Assembly (NCBI RefSeq): GCF_001654455.1 | Contig: NZ_CP015772.1 | Span: 310,001-374,000 of the forward strand | Origin: Niabella ginsenosidivorans | GTDB lineage: Bacteria; Bacteroidota; Bacteroidia; Chitinophagales; Chitinophagaceae | DNA: 64,000 nt | Reading direction: 5' to 3' | In this document: positions 8,969 through 17,368 of the stretch, piece by piece | Layout of the letters: the number at the start of each line of letters is the position of its first letter | Position numbering within the stretch: position 1 is the first letter of the stretch | Notes under the pieces: model-generated | What the model saw: the letters and a program-made list of their open reading frames with translations, nothing else | Databases searched by the model: none | What the model was told of the DNA's origin: nothing | Program-made: the position numbers and the translations under genes

Positions 8969-9178
8969 ATGAATGATGGTTTTTTGTTGTTCCTGCTGTT
9001 TGGGATCCCCGCCCTTTGTGCCGTTATAATGCTTGTGGGCATTGTAATGCTGTTTAGTAAAGATGAACGGGTAAGGAAAACCGGAACAAGGCTTTTGCTG
9101 ATCGGTTTTATTGTGGCGGTTGTTACCGTAGTGATCGGCTTTTCTATTTGCACCGGGGCTTTTGGCGGATTTCATTAA
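8969..9178 (+). CDS. Small two-helix membrane protein
   Basis: I do not recognise this 69-residue protein. It has two hydrophobic helices (about 4-29 and 42-62) joined by a short charged loop, SKDERVRKTGTR. It starts 52 bases after the radical SAM gene on the same strand, and could be a membrane partner of that module or simply a neighbour. The ATG at 8969 is the only reasonable start. Confidence 0.55.
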   Translation: MNDGFLLFLLFGIPALCAVIMLVGIVMLFSKDERVRKTGTRLLLIGFIVAVVTVVIGFSICTGAFGGFH

Positions 9179-9363
9179 TCGTAGTTACAAGTGGTTGGAA
9201 CCTGCTCTTTATTGCTGCTTCATATTCCGCAGCAGAAGTGTGCAACGCAACAAAGATGCTGTGAAAACTATAGCCGGGCGCATAAAACCTCTTAATAGTA
9301 AACATCGGTTTTGTGCAATAAGGCAACCTGAAGAAGTGGCTGGCACATTAAGTACAACCCCTG

Positions 9364-10272
9364 TTAGAATTGCTCATTTGTCAACTCCATATTGGCCATC
9401 GCACCGGCAAAATTTCCTGCTGAAACCGCATTGGCCACAGAGCGCATGGGCGATGTGTTATCGCCGCAGGCAAAAATGCCTTCAACAGTTGTTTTTTGAA
9501 AACTGTCTGTTTTAATGTAACCCTGTTCTGTCAGCTCACAACCTAACGAAACGGGAATATCCGAATGCTGGGTAAACGGAATAACAGCATACACCGCAGT
9601 GAAGTGCATCCTGCTGCCATCGTCAAAGACCACATTTTTAAGATGACCGTTTCCGTGCTCAATTCCGGTGACCGGTGTTTCTATGATCCTGATAGAATGC
9701 TTATGCAGTTTAGTCCTTTGGGCTTCAGTGAAACCGGCTTTGCCCGAAGTTAAAATGGTAATATCATTGCTGAGGTTATTGACGAGGGATGCAATATGAA
9801 AGGCCCGGTCGCCGTTTGCCAGAATGCCTGTTGGCTGACCGCGGAATTCATAGCCGTGGCAGTAGGGGCAATGGATTACGGAAATGCCCCAGCAGGCAGC
9901 AAACCCTTTTATACCGGGCATCAGATCTTTGATACCCGTTGCAAAAATGAGCTTCTTTGCGTGGAAGATGACGCCTGACCCGGTAGTGATCGCAAAGCCA
10001 TTCTCCGTTTTTGTTCCACTAACAGCAAGATCATTATGGAGTTTTACAGTGTCATAGTTCAATACCTGTGCCCTGGCTTTTTCCGCTATTACCTCAGGGG
10101 GTGCTCCATCCTGCGTAATGAAATTGTGCGAATGGGGTGTTTGCCTGTTGCAGGGTAACCCGCTGTCAATGATCAGCACATTGCGAAGCGAACGGCCCAA
10201 AGCCATTGCCGCAGAAAGCCCTGCATAGCTTCCGCCGATGATGATCACGTCAAAATGCTTACTCTCTGGCAT
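9364..10272 (-). CDS. Thioredoxin-reductase-like FAD/NAD(P)H oxidoreductase
   Basis: The 302-residue flavoprotein has a dinucleotide fold at the N terminus (VIIIGGSYAGLSAAMALGRS), a redox pair in HCPYCHGYEF near 135, and the C-terminal FAD-contact segment GIFACGDN near 268. This is the TrxB-related group with CPYCHG, which often acts on substrates other than thioredoxin, so the physiological disulfide is unknown. The NADPH-domain arginine motif of classical TrxB is not evident. It is transcribed divergently from the MerC-like gene across a 159-base spacer that contains a palindromic operator. Confidence 0.85.
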   Translation of the reverse strand: MPESKHFDVIIIGGSYAGLSAAMALGRSLRNVLIIDSGLPCNRQTPHSHNFITQDGAPPEVIAEKARAQVLNYDTVKLHNDLAVSGTKTENGFAITTGSGVIFHAKKLIFATGIKDLMPGIKGFAACWGISVIHCPYCHGYEFRGQPTGILANGDRAFHIASLVNNLSNDITILTSGKAGFTEAQRTKLHKHSIRIIETPVTGIEHGNGHLKNVVFDDGSRMHFTAVYAVIPFTQHSDIPVSLGCELTEQGYIKTDSFQKTTVEGIFACGDNTSPMRSVANAVSAGNFAGAMANMELTNEQF

Positions 10273-10384
10273 AAAATAATTTTTTTAAAGGATAGATAAC
10301 CCGGAAGGTACTGTTAAAACAGGTTTGCCCGGCGCTGCTGAGCGCCCCAGATCATCAATCAGCAAAATTAAGTGGATTTTTATA

Positions 10385-10416
10385 TTTGCAACTATGTTGC
10401 AGATATTTTATTTTTG
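10385..10416 (+). promoter_or_regulatory. MerC-gene promoter with overlapping palindromic operator
   Basis: TTTG (10385-10388), a 20-base spacer and TATTTTTG (10409-10416) form a near-perfect Bacteroidota promoter ending 15 bases before the ATG. The perfect palindrome TGCAACTATGTTGCA (10387-10401) overlaps the -33 box and enters the spacer. A second possible -7 box, TATATTTG, lies at 10381-10388. A metal-responsive repressor of the Fur/Zur type is a reasonable guess from the downstream genes, not a demonstrated fact. Confidence 0.6.
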
Positions 10417-10431
10417 CATAAATGAATCACT

Positions 10432-10839
10432 ATGCAGTACAAGCGCTTAAAAATAAATTACGACCAGTTGGGCATTTTTACTTCTATTGCCTGTGCCATC
10501 CATTGCACCCTTTTACCCTTGCTGATCAGCAGCCTGCCTTTTCTGGGTATTGATATACTGGAAAATAAAGCCATAGAATGGGGCATGATCCTCCTGGCCC
10601 TGGTCTTTGGCTTCGTATCGCTTTATCATGGCTATTTGCATCACCATGGCAGCTATAAGCCGCTTGTTTTATTTGGCTGCGGTTTCCTGTTCCTGATCCT
10701 GAACCAGGTTTGGGAAGAGGCTTTTGTGTATCTCTTTATTCCCCTGTCGGCCCTCTTTATTATCAGTGCGCATCTACTGAATATTTATTATTGCCGCAAC
10801 TGCACCCGTAAGAAGTCCGGAAAAACTAAAGAAAGCTGA
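10432..10839 (+). CDS. MerC-domain membrane protein
   Basis: The 135-residue protein has the MerC-like start with the paired cysteines SIACAIHC (residues 17-24), then LPLLISSLPFLG and further helices, including a His-rich turn YLHHHGSYK near 66-74, and a C-terminal YYCRNCTRKK. MerC proteins sit in the inner membrane and pass metal ions, classically Hg(II). In Bacteroidota, homologues are common beside metal-regulated genes, so zinc or another soft metal is a better guess than mercury here, since no merR or merA is seen. It lies under a palindrome-controlled promoter. Confidence 0.75.
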   Translation: MQYKRLKINYDQLGIFTSIACAIHCTLLPLLISSLPFLGIDILENKAIEWGMILLALVFGFVSLYHGYLHHHGSYKPLVLFGCGFLFLILNQVWEEAFVYLFIPLSALFIISAHLLNIYYCRNCTRKKSGKTKES

Positions 10840-10976
10840 GTGTTATTTATGATGCTTTTATTGCAGAAATTGCTCCTGCAGGTCTTTTTTTCTTCTGATG
10901 TTGCCATCAGCCAGATATGTTGGTGCCGGTTCTTAAGAGGCCGGCCGGATAACCTGGTTTATAAAGCGGTAAAAAT

Positions 10977-11336
10977 ATGCGGAAAACTGTAGCATCCATT
11001 TTCCTGGTTTTGTATGTGGCCCTGTTTGTCAGCAATGCCCTGTTTACACATGGGCATGTTACGGCAGACGGGCGGTTTATCCTGCATGTGCATCCTTATA
11101 ATATTGCCTGGGAAAAGACAGGAAAAAAACACCGGCATTCTCCCTCCCAAATGGAAATGCTGAATGCGGTGCACTATTGTACCTATACCCATCCTTCAGT
11201 ATATCTGCTGCCACTCTTTAGTCCTGCATGCACAGGGATCTTGCCCGTGCCGGAAAATATGGGCAGGCCCCACCTGTCTTATGTAAGAGCAGCAGCAGTC
11301 CGCGGCCCTCCGTTAGCAGCTATTGCTTTTTCCTGA
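10977..11336 (+). CDS. His-rich exported small protein
   Basis: An unrecognised protein of 119 residues. The first 22 residues form a signal peptide or anchor (KTVASIFLVLYVALFVSNAL). The next part is full of histidines in metal-binding spacing: THGHV, LHVHPYN, KKHRHSPS, NAVHYCTYTHP. It could bind zinc or copper in the periplasm, which suits its position between a MerC-like protein and a TonB receptor. A 137-base gap separates it from the MerC gene; the same transcript is possible. Confidence 0.55.
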   Translation: MRKTVASIFLVLYVALFVSNALFTHGHVTADGRFILHVHPYNIAWEKTGKKHRHSPSQMEMLNAVHYCTYTHPSVYLLPLFSPACTGILPVPENMGRPHLSYVRAAAVRGPPLAAIAFS

Positions 11337-11563
11337 ACGGGGCTTACACACTTTCGCTTTCACTGCTAATGGCAGGAGGTGCCGTATTCATTTGTTTACA
11401 GGTGCGTTTTGCGTCCCGGGCATTGAGCGACGGCGTAAGACCGGCGTTTGATAACAGATCAGAGAATGCCAGGTCCACAGTCTGCCCTCAATATCCATGT
11501 GGTACCCGGCCGGGAAAAAAGGATTTTTATCGTTATCCTGAGTTTCCGTTTATAAAAACAAAA

Positions 11564-11700
11564 TCATCCGAAAGTTCGGATGAGGCAATGACAATTATTC
11601 TTACGGGTCACCCTGAAGATGTCCCGGACTTATTCCGGGATCTGTTTTTGTTTCAGGGTCCAAATTAAGCAGATGCTGAAACAATTCCGAACTATCGGAA
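11564..11700. repeat. Cluster of palindromic REP-like elements in an 800-base gap
   Basis: Three dyads lie close together: TCATCCGAA and TTCGGATGA with a two-base spacer (11564-11583); a nested pair with outer arms ACCCTGAA/TTCAGGGT (11610-11617, 11652-11659) and inner arms TCCCGGA/TCCGGGA (11622-11640); and TTCCGA/TCGGAA (11685-11700). Such elements recur in Bacteroidota intergenic DNA. The gap 11337-12130 otherwise shows only weak fragments such as TTCAGCATGACA near 11855, and no credible gene. Confidence 0.6.
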
Positions 11701-12081
11701 CGGCATGACAAAAAGAAAGATTGATTTTCAAAACAATAACACACCTGTCATTGGCAGCATAACGTAGTGAAGCAGAAGGGACTCACAATCTGTAGAGATG
11801 TTTCCTTATTCTTAAGTGTGTATCCACCTGTTCGTTTCGTTCTTGCTCCGTCAAGTTCAGCATGACAGCACTTTCTGTTATTCCGATGAACTCAAAAAAT
11901 GCTTTTTGTTCCCGCTCTGCAGAGCGATAAAGCCGGCATTGATTGTCAATAAGGCAAACGATAAAATTCATAAATACTATAACCCTGCAGCATTCCGGTT
12001 AATCAATTCCGGTCTGTTTGCTGACAGGCATTTTCGATCCGGGAAGCCCGGTAATGTGTAAATCGGGTACTAAAAAAACAT

Positions 12082-12112
12082 TTTGTTAGGTTAATCTAAC
12101 TTTTTATATTCG
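12082..12112 (+). promoter_or_regulatory. TonB-receptor promoter with DtxR-like operator
   Basis: TTTG (12082-12085), 19 bases and TATATTCG (12105-12112, one mismatch to TAnnTTTG) form a promoter 18 bases before the ATG. Between the boxes lies GTTAGGTTAATCTAAC (12085-12100), an imperfect palindrome that resembles the TTAGGTTA half-sites of DtxR/MntR-family boxes. Repression by an iron- or manganese-loaded DtxR-family regulator is inferred. Confidence 0.6.
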
Positions 12113-12130
12113 TTAAATCAAATAGATAAT

Positions 12131-14671
12131 ATGCCATTCAAAATAACAGGTCTGAAAATCATTTTTTTTATCATCGGCTGTTTTACAGGAATTGCTGCAA
12201 TAGCCCAGACCGGGCTGCTTAAGGGCTTTGTACAGGATGTAAATGGAAAAGCCGTAAGTGCCGCTACCATTGCGATTCCCAAGCTGAACATCGGCACTAC
12301 AACAGACAGTACCGGCAGTTATCAGCTAAAGGGCATTGCTGCAGGTAACTGGCAGTTGAGAGTAAGCGCTGTTGGTTTCGATCCCTATACTGCCCAGATC
12401 AGGATTACGGATCAGTCTTCCAAAACCCAGCATATAACATTAAAAAATTCCGGTGCGTCCATGGACGAAGTGGTCATTACCGGAACGCTGAAAGCCGTAC
12501 GAAAATCTGAAAGCCCCGTACCCGTTACCATTATTTCTGCCAGATTGTTCCAGAAAAATCCTACTTCTAATGTGCTGGATGCACTGTATATGGTTAACGG
12601 CATTAACCCCCAGGTGAACTGTAATATGTGCAATACCTCGGACATTGGCATTAACGGCATGCCCGGGCCTTATTCTATGGTGCTGATCGATGGTATGCCG
12701 ATTGTGAGCTCCCTCTCTGCGGTATATGGTTTCAGCGGTATTCCCAATAGTGTTATTGATCGTGTAGAAGTGGTAAAAGGCCCGGCGTCCTCCTTATATG
12801 GCTCTGAAGCCATTGGTGGCGTCATCAACATTATTACCAAAAAAGCAACTACAGCGCCTAAATTCTTTTTGGATTATAATGCTTCCACCTGGGGAGAGCT
12901 GACCGGAAACACCGGCTTCAGCGCCCGGTTAAGTGATAAGGTTGCTACGCTATTCAATGTGGATGGCTATTATTTTAATACCCCGCACGATCAGGATCAT
13001 GACGGGTTTATGGACAAAACCCTTCAGCAACGATTGTCCTTCTTCAATAAATGGGATATCAAACAAAAGTTTGGTAAGGCCGCCAGTTTGTCTTTACGGT
13101 ATTATAATGAAGACCGGCACGGCGGGGAAACGGGCTGGGATCAATCGGACAGAGGGTTTGTGGATTTCCATGAATATGATAACGACGCCGGTTCTCCGGG
13201 TTACAATGCCGATTATGTGTTGCCCAACGGGCATACGATCTACAATGAAAAATATGCAAAGGGGTTCCGCATTCCCCGGTTTGATAAGCAGACAGACAGG
13301 CAGCAATGGCTGGATGCAGTAAAGCTGGCCAACCCCGCTGCAGCGCTGGCAGATAATATGAAATATCAGGAATCTATCTATACCAGCCGGTTTGAAGCGG
13401 TGGGAAAATATGAGCTCCCTATAAAGGAAAATATTACCATCCAGGGCTCTTATAACCGGCATGATCAGAATTCCGCATATGGCACAGAGCTTTTTATGGC
13501 GCATCAGCAAACCTTATTTGGCCAGGCATTCTGGGATAAAAAGCGGGGCGATCATAACTTTTTACTGGGGGGGTCTTACCGGTACATCTGGTTCAAAGAC
13601 AATACCATTGCTTCTGATAATGGTGCAGACCCTTTTGTGACGCAGATGCCCGGTTTCTTTATACAGGATCTGTGGACGCTGAATCCTAAAACCAGCTTGC
13701 TGCTGGGCTACCGGTTTGACTATGATTTTACCCGTTCCGCTTCCGGCGACCATGAGAACCCGGTGCATTCTCCCCGCATTGCGTTGAAATATGCACCTGA
13801 CGAAAAAAATACCCTGCGGGCCAGCATCGGTACCGGTTACAGGGTGGTCAATATCTTCAGCGAAGATCACAGGGCACTGAGCGGACAATACGAAGCACTG
13901 TTCGGCGAAACGTTAAAACCCGAAAAATCGATCAGCGGTACGCTGGATTATGAAGGCAGGGTTGCTACGGAAGGCATCGGCCTTACTTACGATGTAAGCG
14001 CCTACTATACCCATTTCTTTAATAAGATCTATCCTGTAAGAAATGACGTGAGCAGGACCCTTACTTACTATAATGTAGATGGAAAAGAGCATGCCCGCAA
14101 TATTGGCGCATCGCTGGATATTGCATTGAATTTCCGTTTTCCCTTCCGGCTTACGGCAGGTGTTTCCTATAACCAGGCAGAGTTATTTGAGTTTGAAAGG
14201 GATGATAACGGTAACCAGCTAAGCAATAAGATCGTAAGATCGCCATTTGAGTTTTCTCCCAAATGGTCGGGCGTATTCAGTGCCGCGTATGATCTTATTC
14301 CGCAGCTCACCTGGGATGTAACGGGGGAATGGCGCGGACCTATGTTGCTGCCTACGCAGGGAACAATGGAAACCTACGACGGTAATGGTCATATAACAGG
14401 AACCATAACCGATCCGCGACCCCCTTATTCCCCCTGGTTCTGTAAGCTGCACAGCCAGTTAACGTATAAGCTTACTGCCGGCTTACAATTGTATGCCGGT
14501 GTAAAAAACATATTCAATTACATTCCAAAGCACCTGCTGGTAAATACGGCAGACCCTTTTAATGACCGGTCGGGCCCTGATCAGTATGGCGGGCTGCAAT
14601 TTGATACGGAGTATAACTACACGCCACAGCAGGGCCGCACAGGTTACCTGGGTGTACGTTTTAATCTTTAA
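12131..14671 (+). CDS. TonB-dependent outer-membrane receptor (metal type)
   Basis: The 846-residue receptor has a signal peptide ending near IAAIAQ, a CarboxypepD_reg-like domain (about 30-110; GKAVSAATIAIP), a plug domain (about 120-240) and a beta barrel ending in aromatic LGVRFNL. In the plug, VNCNMCNTSDIGINGM holds a CxxC next to the conserved GINGM turn, a feature I associate with Bacteroidota receptors for metals or metal complexes. The receptor imports its ligand using TonB-ExbBD energy. A DtxR-like box in its promoter supports metal regulation. The thioredoxin-fold gene follows after seven bases. Confidence 0.85.
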   Translation: MPFKITGLKIIFFIIGCFTGIAAIAQTGLLKGFVQDVNGKAVSAATIAIPKLNIGTTTDSTGSYQLKGIAAGNWQLRVSAVGFDPYTAQIRITDQSSKTQHITLKNSGASMDEVVITGTLKAVRKSESPVPVTIISARLFQKNPTSNVLDALYMVNGINPQVNCNMCNTSDIGINGMPGPYSMVLIDGMPIVSSLSAVYGFSGIPNSVIDRVEVVKGPASSLYGSEAIGGVINIITKKATTAPKFFLDYNASTWGELTGNTGFSARLSDKVATLFNVDGYYFNTPHDQDHDGFMDKTLQQRLSFFNKWDIKQKFGKAASLSLRYYNEDRHGGETGWDQSDRGFVDFHEYDNDAGSPGYNADYVLPNGHTIYNEKYAKGFRIPRFDKQTDRQQWLDAVKLANPAAALADNMKYQESIYTSRFEAVGKYELPIKENITIQGSYNRHDQNSAYGTELFMAHQQTLFGQAFWDKKRGDHNFLLGGSYRYIWFKDNTIASDNGADPFVTQMPGFFIQDLWTLNPKTSLLLGYRFDYDFTRSASGDHENPVHSPRIALKYAPDEKNTLRASIGTGYRVVNIFSEDHRALSGQYEALFGETLKPEKSISGTLDYEGRVATEGIGLTYDVSAYYTHFFNKIYPVRNDVSRTLTYYNVDGKEHARNIGASLDIALNFRFPFRLTAGVSYNQAELFEFERDDNGNQLSNKIVRSPFEFSPKWSGVFSAAYDLIPQLTWDVTGEWRGPMLLPTQGTMETYDGNGHITGTITDPRPPYSPWFCKLHSQLTYKLTAGLQLYAGVKNIFNYIPKHLLVNTADPFNDRSGPDQYGGLQFDTEYNYTPQQGRTGYLGVRFNL

Positions 14672-14678
14672 TATCATT

Positions 14679-15221
14679 ATGCATTGTATACAGAGAACAG
14701 CCAATAAGAGGACCGTTCCGGTAAAAGGTGCTTCGCTTTGCGTTTTAGGGCGTTGTGCTGGGGCCTTGTTGCTCCTGTGCTTTTGGGCTCATACAGCAGG
14801 CGCGCAAATGAGCTTTGCGGAACTGGATTGGCAGATGACAAAAGAAAAAAAATACGTGGTGGTTTACATCCGCTCAAAACACTGCACCTATTGCCTCATG
14901 CAGGAGGCACAACTCCGTAAGAACAGCCATTTAAAGCTGCGGCTGGAGCGCGACTTTTATTTTGTAGAGGGAAAAGCGGAAGAGGATTCTGTGATTGTTT
15001 TCGATCATACAGCATATGGGAACCCCGATCCTCAAAATCCCCGCCAGGTAAATGATTTTGTAACTGTTTACGGGAAAGATAAAGAGGGGATGGTGGGGTA
15101 TCCGTTGTGGCTTTATTTCGATAAAAATTATCGCCTGTTGTTACGTTTTTACGGGCTGATGCCTCCTGAAAATATTTTAAAGATACTGGACAGAATTTCA
15201 GCAGTAAGCGGTGAACAATAA
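14679..15221 (+). CDS. Secreted thioredoxin-fold protein
   Basis: Starting at the ATG seven bases after the receptor stop gives 180 residues with a signal sequence ending AHTAGAQM near 44. KYVVVYIRSKHCTYC (about 58-72) is the beta strand and CxxC redox motif of the thioredoxin fold, and GYPLWLYF near 147 supplies the usual cis-proline region. It likely acts in the periplasm on disulfides or bound metal. Tight coupling to the TonB receptor suggests it helps release or reduce the imported ligand. The frame stays open upstream inside the receptor gene, but that part is shadow. Confidence 0.65.
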   Translation: MHCIQRTANKRTVPVKGASLCVLGRCAGALLLLCFWAHTAGAQMSFAELDWQMTKEKKYVVVYIRSKHCTYCLMQEAQLRKNSHLKLRLERDFYFVEGKAEEDSVIVFDHTAYGNPDPQNPRQVNDFVTVYGKDKEGMVGYPLWLYFDKNYRLLLRFYGLMPPENILKILDRISAVSGEQ

Positions 15222-15604
15222 GCCGGCATCGGGATTACTTTTAACCAGGTAATACATTTTTAACGGGAAGGAATTGCATGCTTCGGCCCCGGTTGGGTAC
15301 ATGCTATTTTCCGGTTCCGTTCTGTCAGCTTTTTTATTCCCTCCATTTATTTTTAGTCTTTTGATTAAAGCTAAACGGGCTGATGGCATTCAAAGTTCTA
15401 TAGAGATTCTTTAACTGCGGAATGGTTCCTTAAATCGGGCCGCCGGCCTTTAGGATCTGAAGAGTGCGGCAGGAATTGCACGAATAATGAAGAAGCGTAG
15501 CCTGGGCGGGCGTACCTACACATACTGCCTTTTGTAAAAGAGGCTATGGTCTCCCGGTTTTGCCCCTGGGTATTTTCTGGAATAGTATTGCTATCTTTAT
15601 CTGT
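15222..15604. other. Intergenic gap without recognisable gene
   Basis: I see no coding frame, tRNA or strong hairpin in these 383 bases. TATCTTTA near 15591 is a weak match to a -7 box for the hydrolase gene. Confidence 0.4.
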
Positions 15605-16513
15605 ATGGCATATCTTAACAAATATGGGTTGCTGTTGCTGCTGTTTGCGGGGCTCTTACCGGTAAACACCTGGTCACAGGTAAAGATTGAATGGATTTCT
15701 CCTGCTGCAACAGCAGATAATATCCGGGAAGTGCATGGCCCGCACGTTGCGATGTACAACCCGTCTGCTCACTCCCGGCACCGGCTGCTTTTTATGATAG
15801 AAGGAACAGGTGCCAGTGCAGCAAGCTGCAGGGTTTTTGACAGTTGCTTTGCTGAAATGGGGTATCATGTGGTCAGCATTGATTACCCGAATAATGTAAT
15901 TACCACTACCTGCAGCGGTAGTACAGACAGCAGCTGTTTTGACGGGTACCGGCAGGAGATTGTTTTTGGCACACCTGCCAGTTCGCTGGTAGACGTGGAT
16001 GCTGCCAATAGTATTGTCAGCCGCTTTACAAAGCTGCTGCGCTATTTGTCTGCGCACGACAAGGCCGGTGGGTGGGATGCATTTTTGCAGGGCGCAGCCC
16101 CGCGCTGGGACCATATCATTGTGGCTGGCCATTCACAGGGAGCCGGCCATGCCGCCTATCTGGGTAAAGCCTTTCAACTGGCGGGCGTATTAATGCTTTC
16201 CGGCCCGCAGGATTACCTGAGAACTTTTCAAACGCCTGCCCCCTGGCAGTTTCGTAAGGGATTAACACCAGCTGCGCGGCAGTATGCGTTCCTGCATGTG
16301 AAAGACCCCTTCAATTATCAGTTTCAGGTTGCAGATGTAGCTGCCGTTACGGGACTGAGCCCGGCAGACACTACTATGGTACAGCCCGGGATACCTGTGC
16401 ATTCGGACCGGCACATTTTTGTTAATACCTGGGGAACCAAAGACTATCATGGCTCTACTGTAAACCCTGCGTTTGTACAGGTATGGCAATATATAATGGA
16501 TCGGCTGCAGTAA
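15605..16513 (+). CDS. Secreted alpha/beta hydrolase-fold protein
   Basis: The frame opens at 15560, but the ATG at 15605 yields a proper signal peptide (YGLLLLLFAGLLPVNTWSQ), giving 302 residues. Seen: the oxyanion-side strand RLLFMIEGTG near 60, the nucleophile elbow IIVAGHSQGAGHAAYLG near 175, and a late His in HSDRHIF and DYHGST near 265-285 as candidate catalytic base. Paired cysteines near 77-115 suit an exported protein. It is a serine hydrolase of unknown substrate; esterase or lipase-like activity is a guess. It stands alone between two gaps. Confidence 0.65.
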   Translation: MAYLNKYGLLLLLFAGLLPVNTWSQVKIEWISPAATADNIREVHGPHVAMYNPSAHSRHRLLFMIEGTGASAASCRVFDSCFAEMGYHVVSIDYPNNVITTTCSGSTDSSCFDGYRQEIVFGTPASSLVDVDAANSIVSRFTKLLRYLSAHDKAGGWDAFLQGAAPRWDHIIVAGHSQGAGHAAYLGKAFQLAGVLMLSGPQDYLRTFQTPAPWQFRKGLTPAARQYAFLHVKDPFNYQFQVADVAAVTGLSPADTTMVQPGIPVHSDRHIFVNTWGTKDYHGSTVNPAFVQVWQYIMDRLQ

Positions 16514-16827
16514 GATATCTTTATACGATCAGCGTTCTTTTCGGGAGGGCTGGCCTTCTGCGGAGATTACAAAGTATTACTCTTTGTTTTTCCCGAAGTG
16601 TCAGACTTTTTTGTAAGCCTGGTTAATTTTAATGTATCTTTCTCGCACTTCACCTGTCATTGGGCGATAGCATTCATTTCTGCTAAACTAAAATATGGCG
16701 GTTCTTTATTTGTGTGATTTTTAAAAAACGATGGAAAATTTTATCCTTTCTTTTCTGATCAGATTGCTCTTCAATGATACCGCCATAATTTAATGACTAA
16801 AATAAATGCCCTCCAATAAAAGCTGAA

Positions 16828-17180
16828 GTTCCGGAACGTTAATAAATGCTGAGTGTTTTCCGCAGTCGTTCCAAATACTTATTTTCCGCAGTTCCGGAAC
16901 GCAGATAACGCAGAAAAATAGAGCTGTCAGCGCATTCTGCGTACTGCAGGCTTTCAACGAAAATGTATACCAGATAAATTCCCCGCGGACTTTCGTAGAC
17001 GATGCAGAAAAATAGAACCATCAGCGTATTCTGCAGGCATATTTTAACGAAATTGTTGCCAGGCCGGCAGTTTAAGGATTCCCACAGATTCGCAGAGGGG
17101 CGCAAAAGAAGATCAGCGCATTCCGCGGGTTCTGTGGATATGAGATCCGTATTGTGCCTCCAATTCCAAAGTTTCGGAAC
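16828..17180. repeat. Degenerate intergenic repeat block
   Basis: A 31-base unit starting GCAGAAAAATAGA and ending ATTCTGC occurs at 16910-16940 and 17004-17034 with about 26 of 31 matches; a related piece (GATCAGCGCATTCCGC) is at 17111-17126. A flanking motif GTT[C/T]CGGAAC is at 16828, 16891 and 17171, twice followed by GTT.AATA. CCACAGA (17082-17088) and TCTGTGG (17131-17137) form long-range arms. The block fills the gap 16514-17368, which otherwise lacks genes. Confidence 0.55.
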
Positions 17181-17311
17181 GTTGAATAGTGCGGATTTTT
17201 CTTTACACCCGCTGCGGGAAATTTTTTGGTGTGGTTAGGATTTCATCATTGTATTAGTCATTCTTCAGATTATTTTCCCGATTTCGTAAATGATGAGGAT
17301 TGGTATGCTTT

Positions 17312-17319
17312 TACTTTTG
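17312..17319 (+). promoter_or_regulatory. Promoter -7 box of the siderophore-type receptor
   Basis: TACTTTTG matches TAnnTTTG and lies 49 bases before the ATG at 17369. Because it would fall inside the coding region if translation began at the TTG at 17300, it argues for the ATG start. Confidence 0.5.
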
Positions 17320-17368
17320 CACTCCCTTAACAAAAGAGCAGGGATTTTTTTACCAAAAGAAAAGTGCA

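Noticed and set aside
10432-10839. Mercury-resistance operon
   Set aside because: No merR, merA, merT or merP is present; a general metal role is more likely.
11228-11668. 146-residue frame overlapping the end of the His-rich gene
   Set aside because: It runs through the palindromic repeats and has no family signal or codon pattern like its neighbours.
16910-17137. CRISPR array
   Set aside because: Only two good copies of the repeat, with diverged third copy, unequal spacing and no cas genes.
17300-17368. TTG-initiated extension of the siderophore receptor
   Set aside because: It would put the promoter -7 box inside the coding region and bury the signal peptide.
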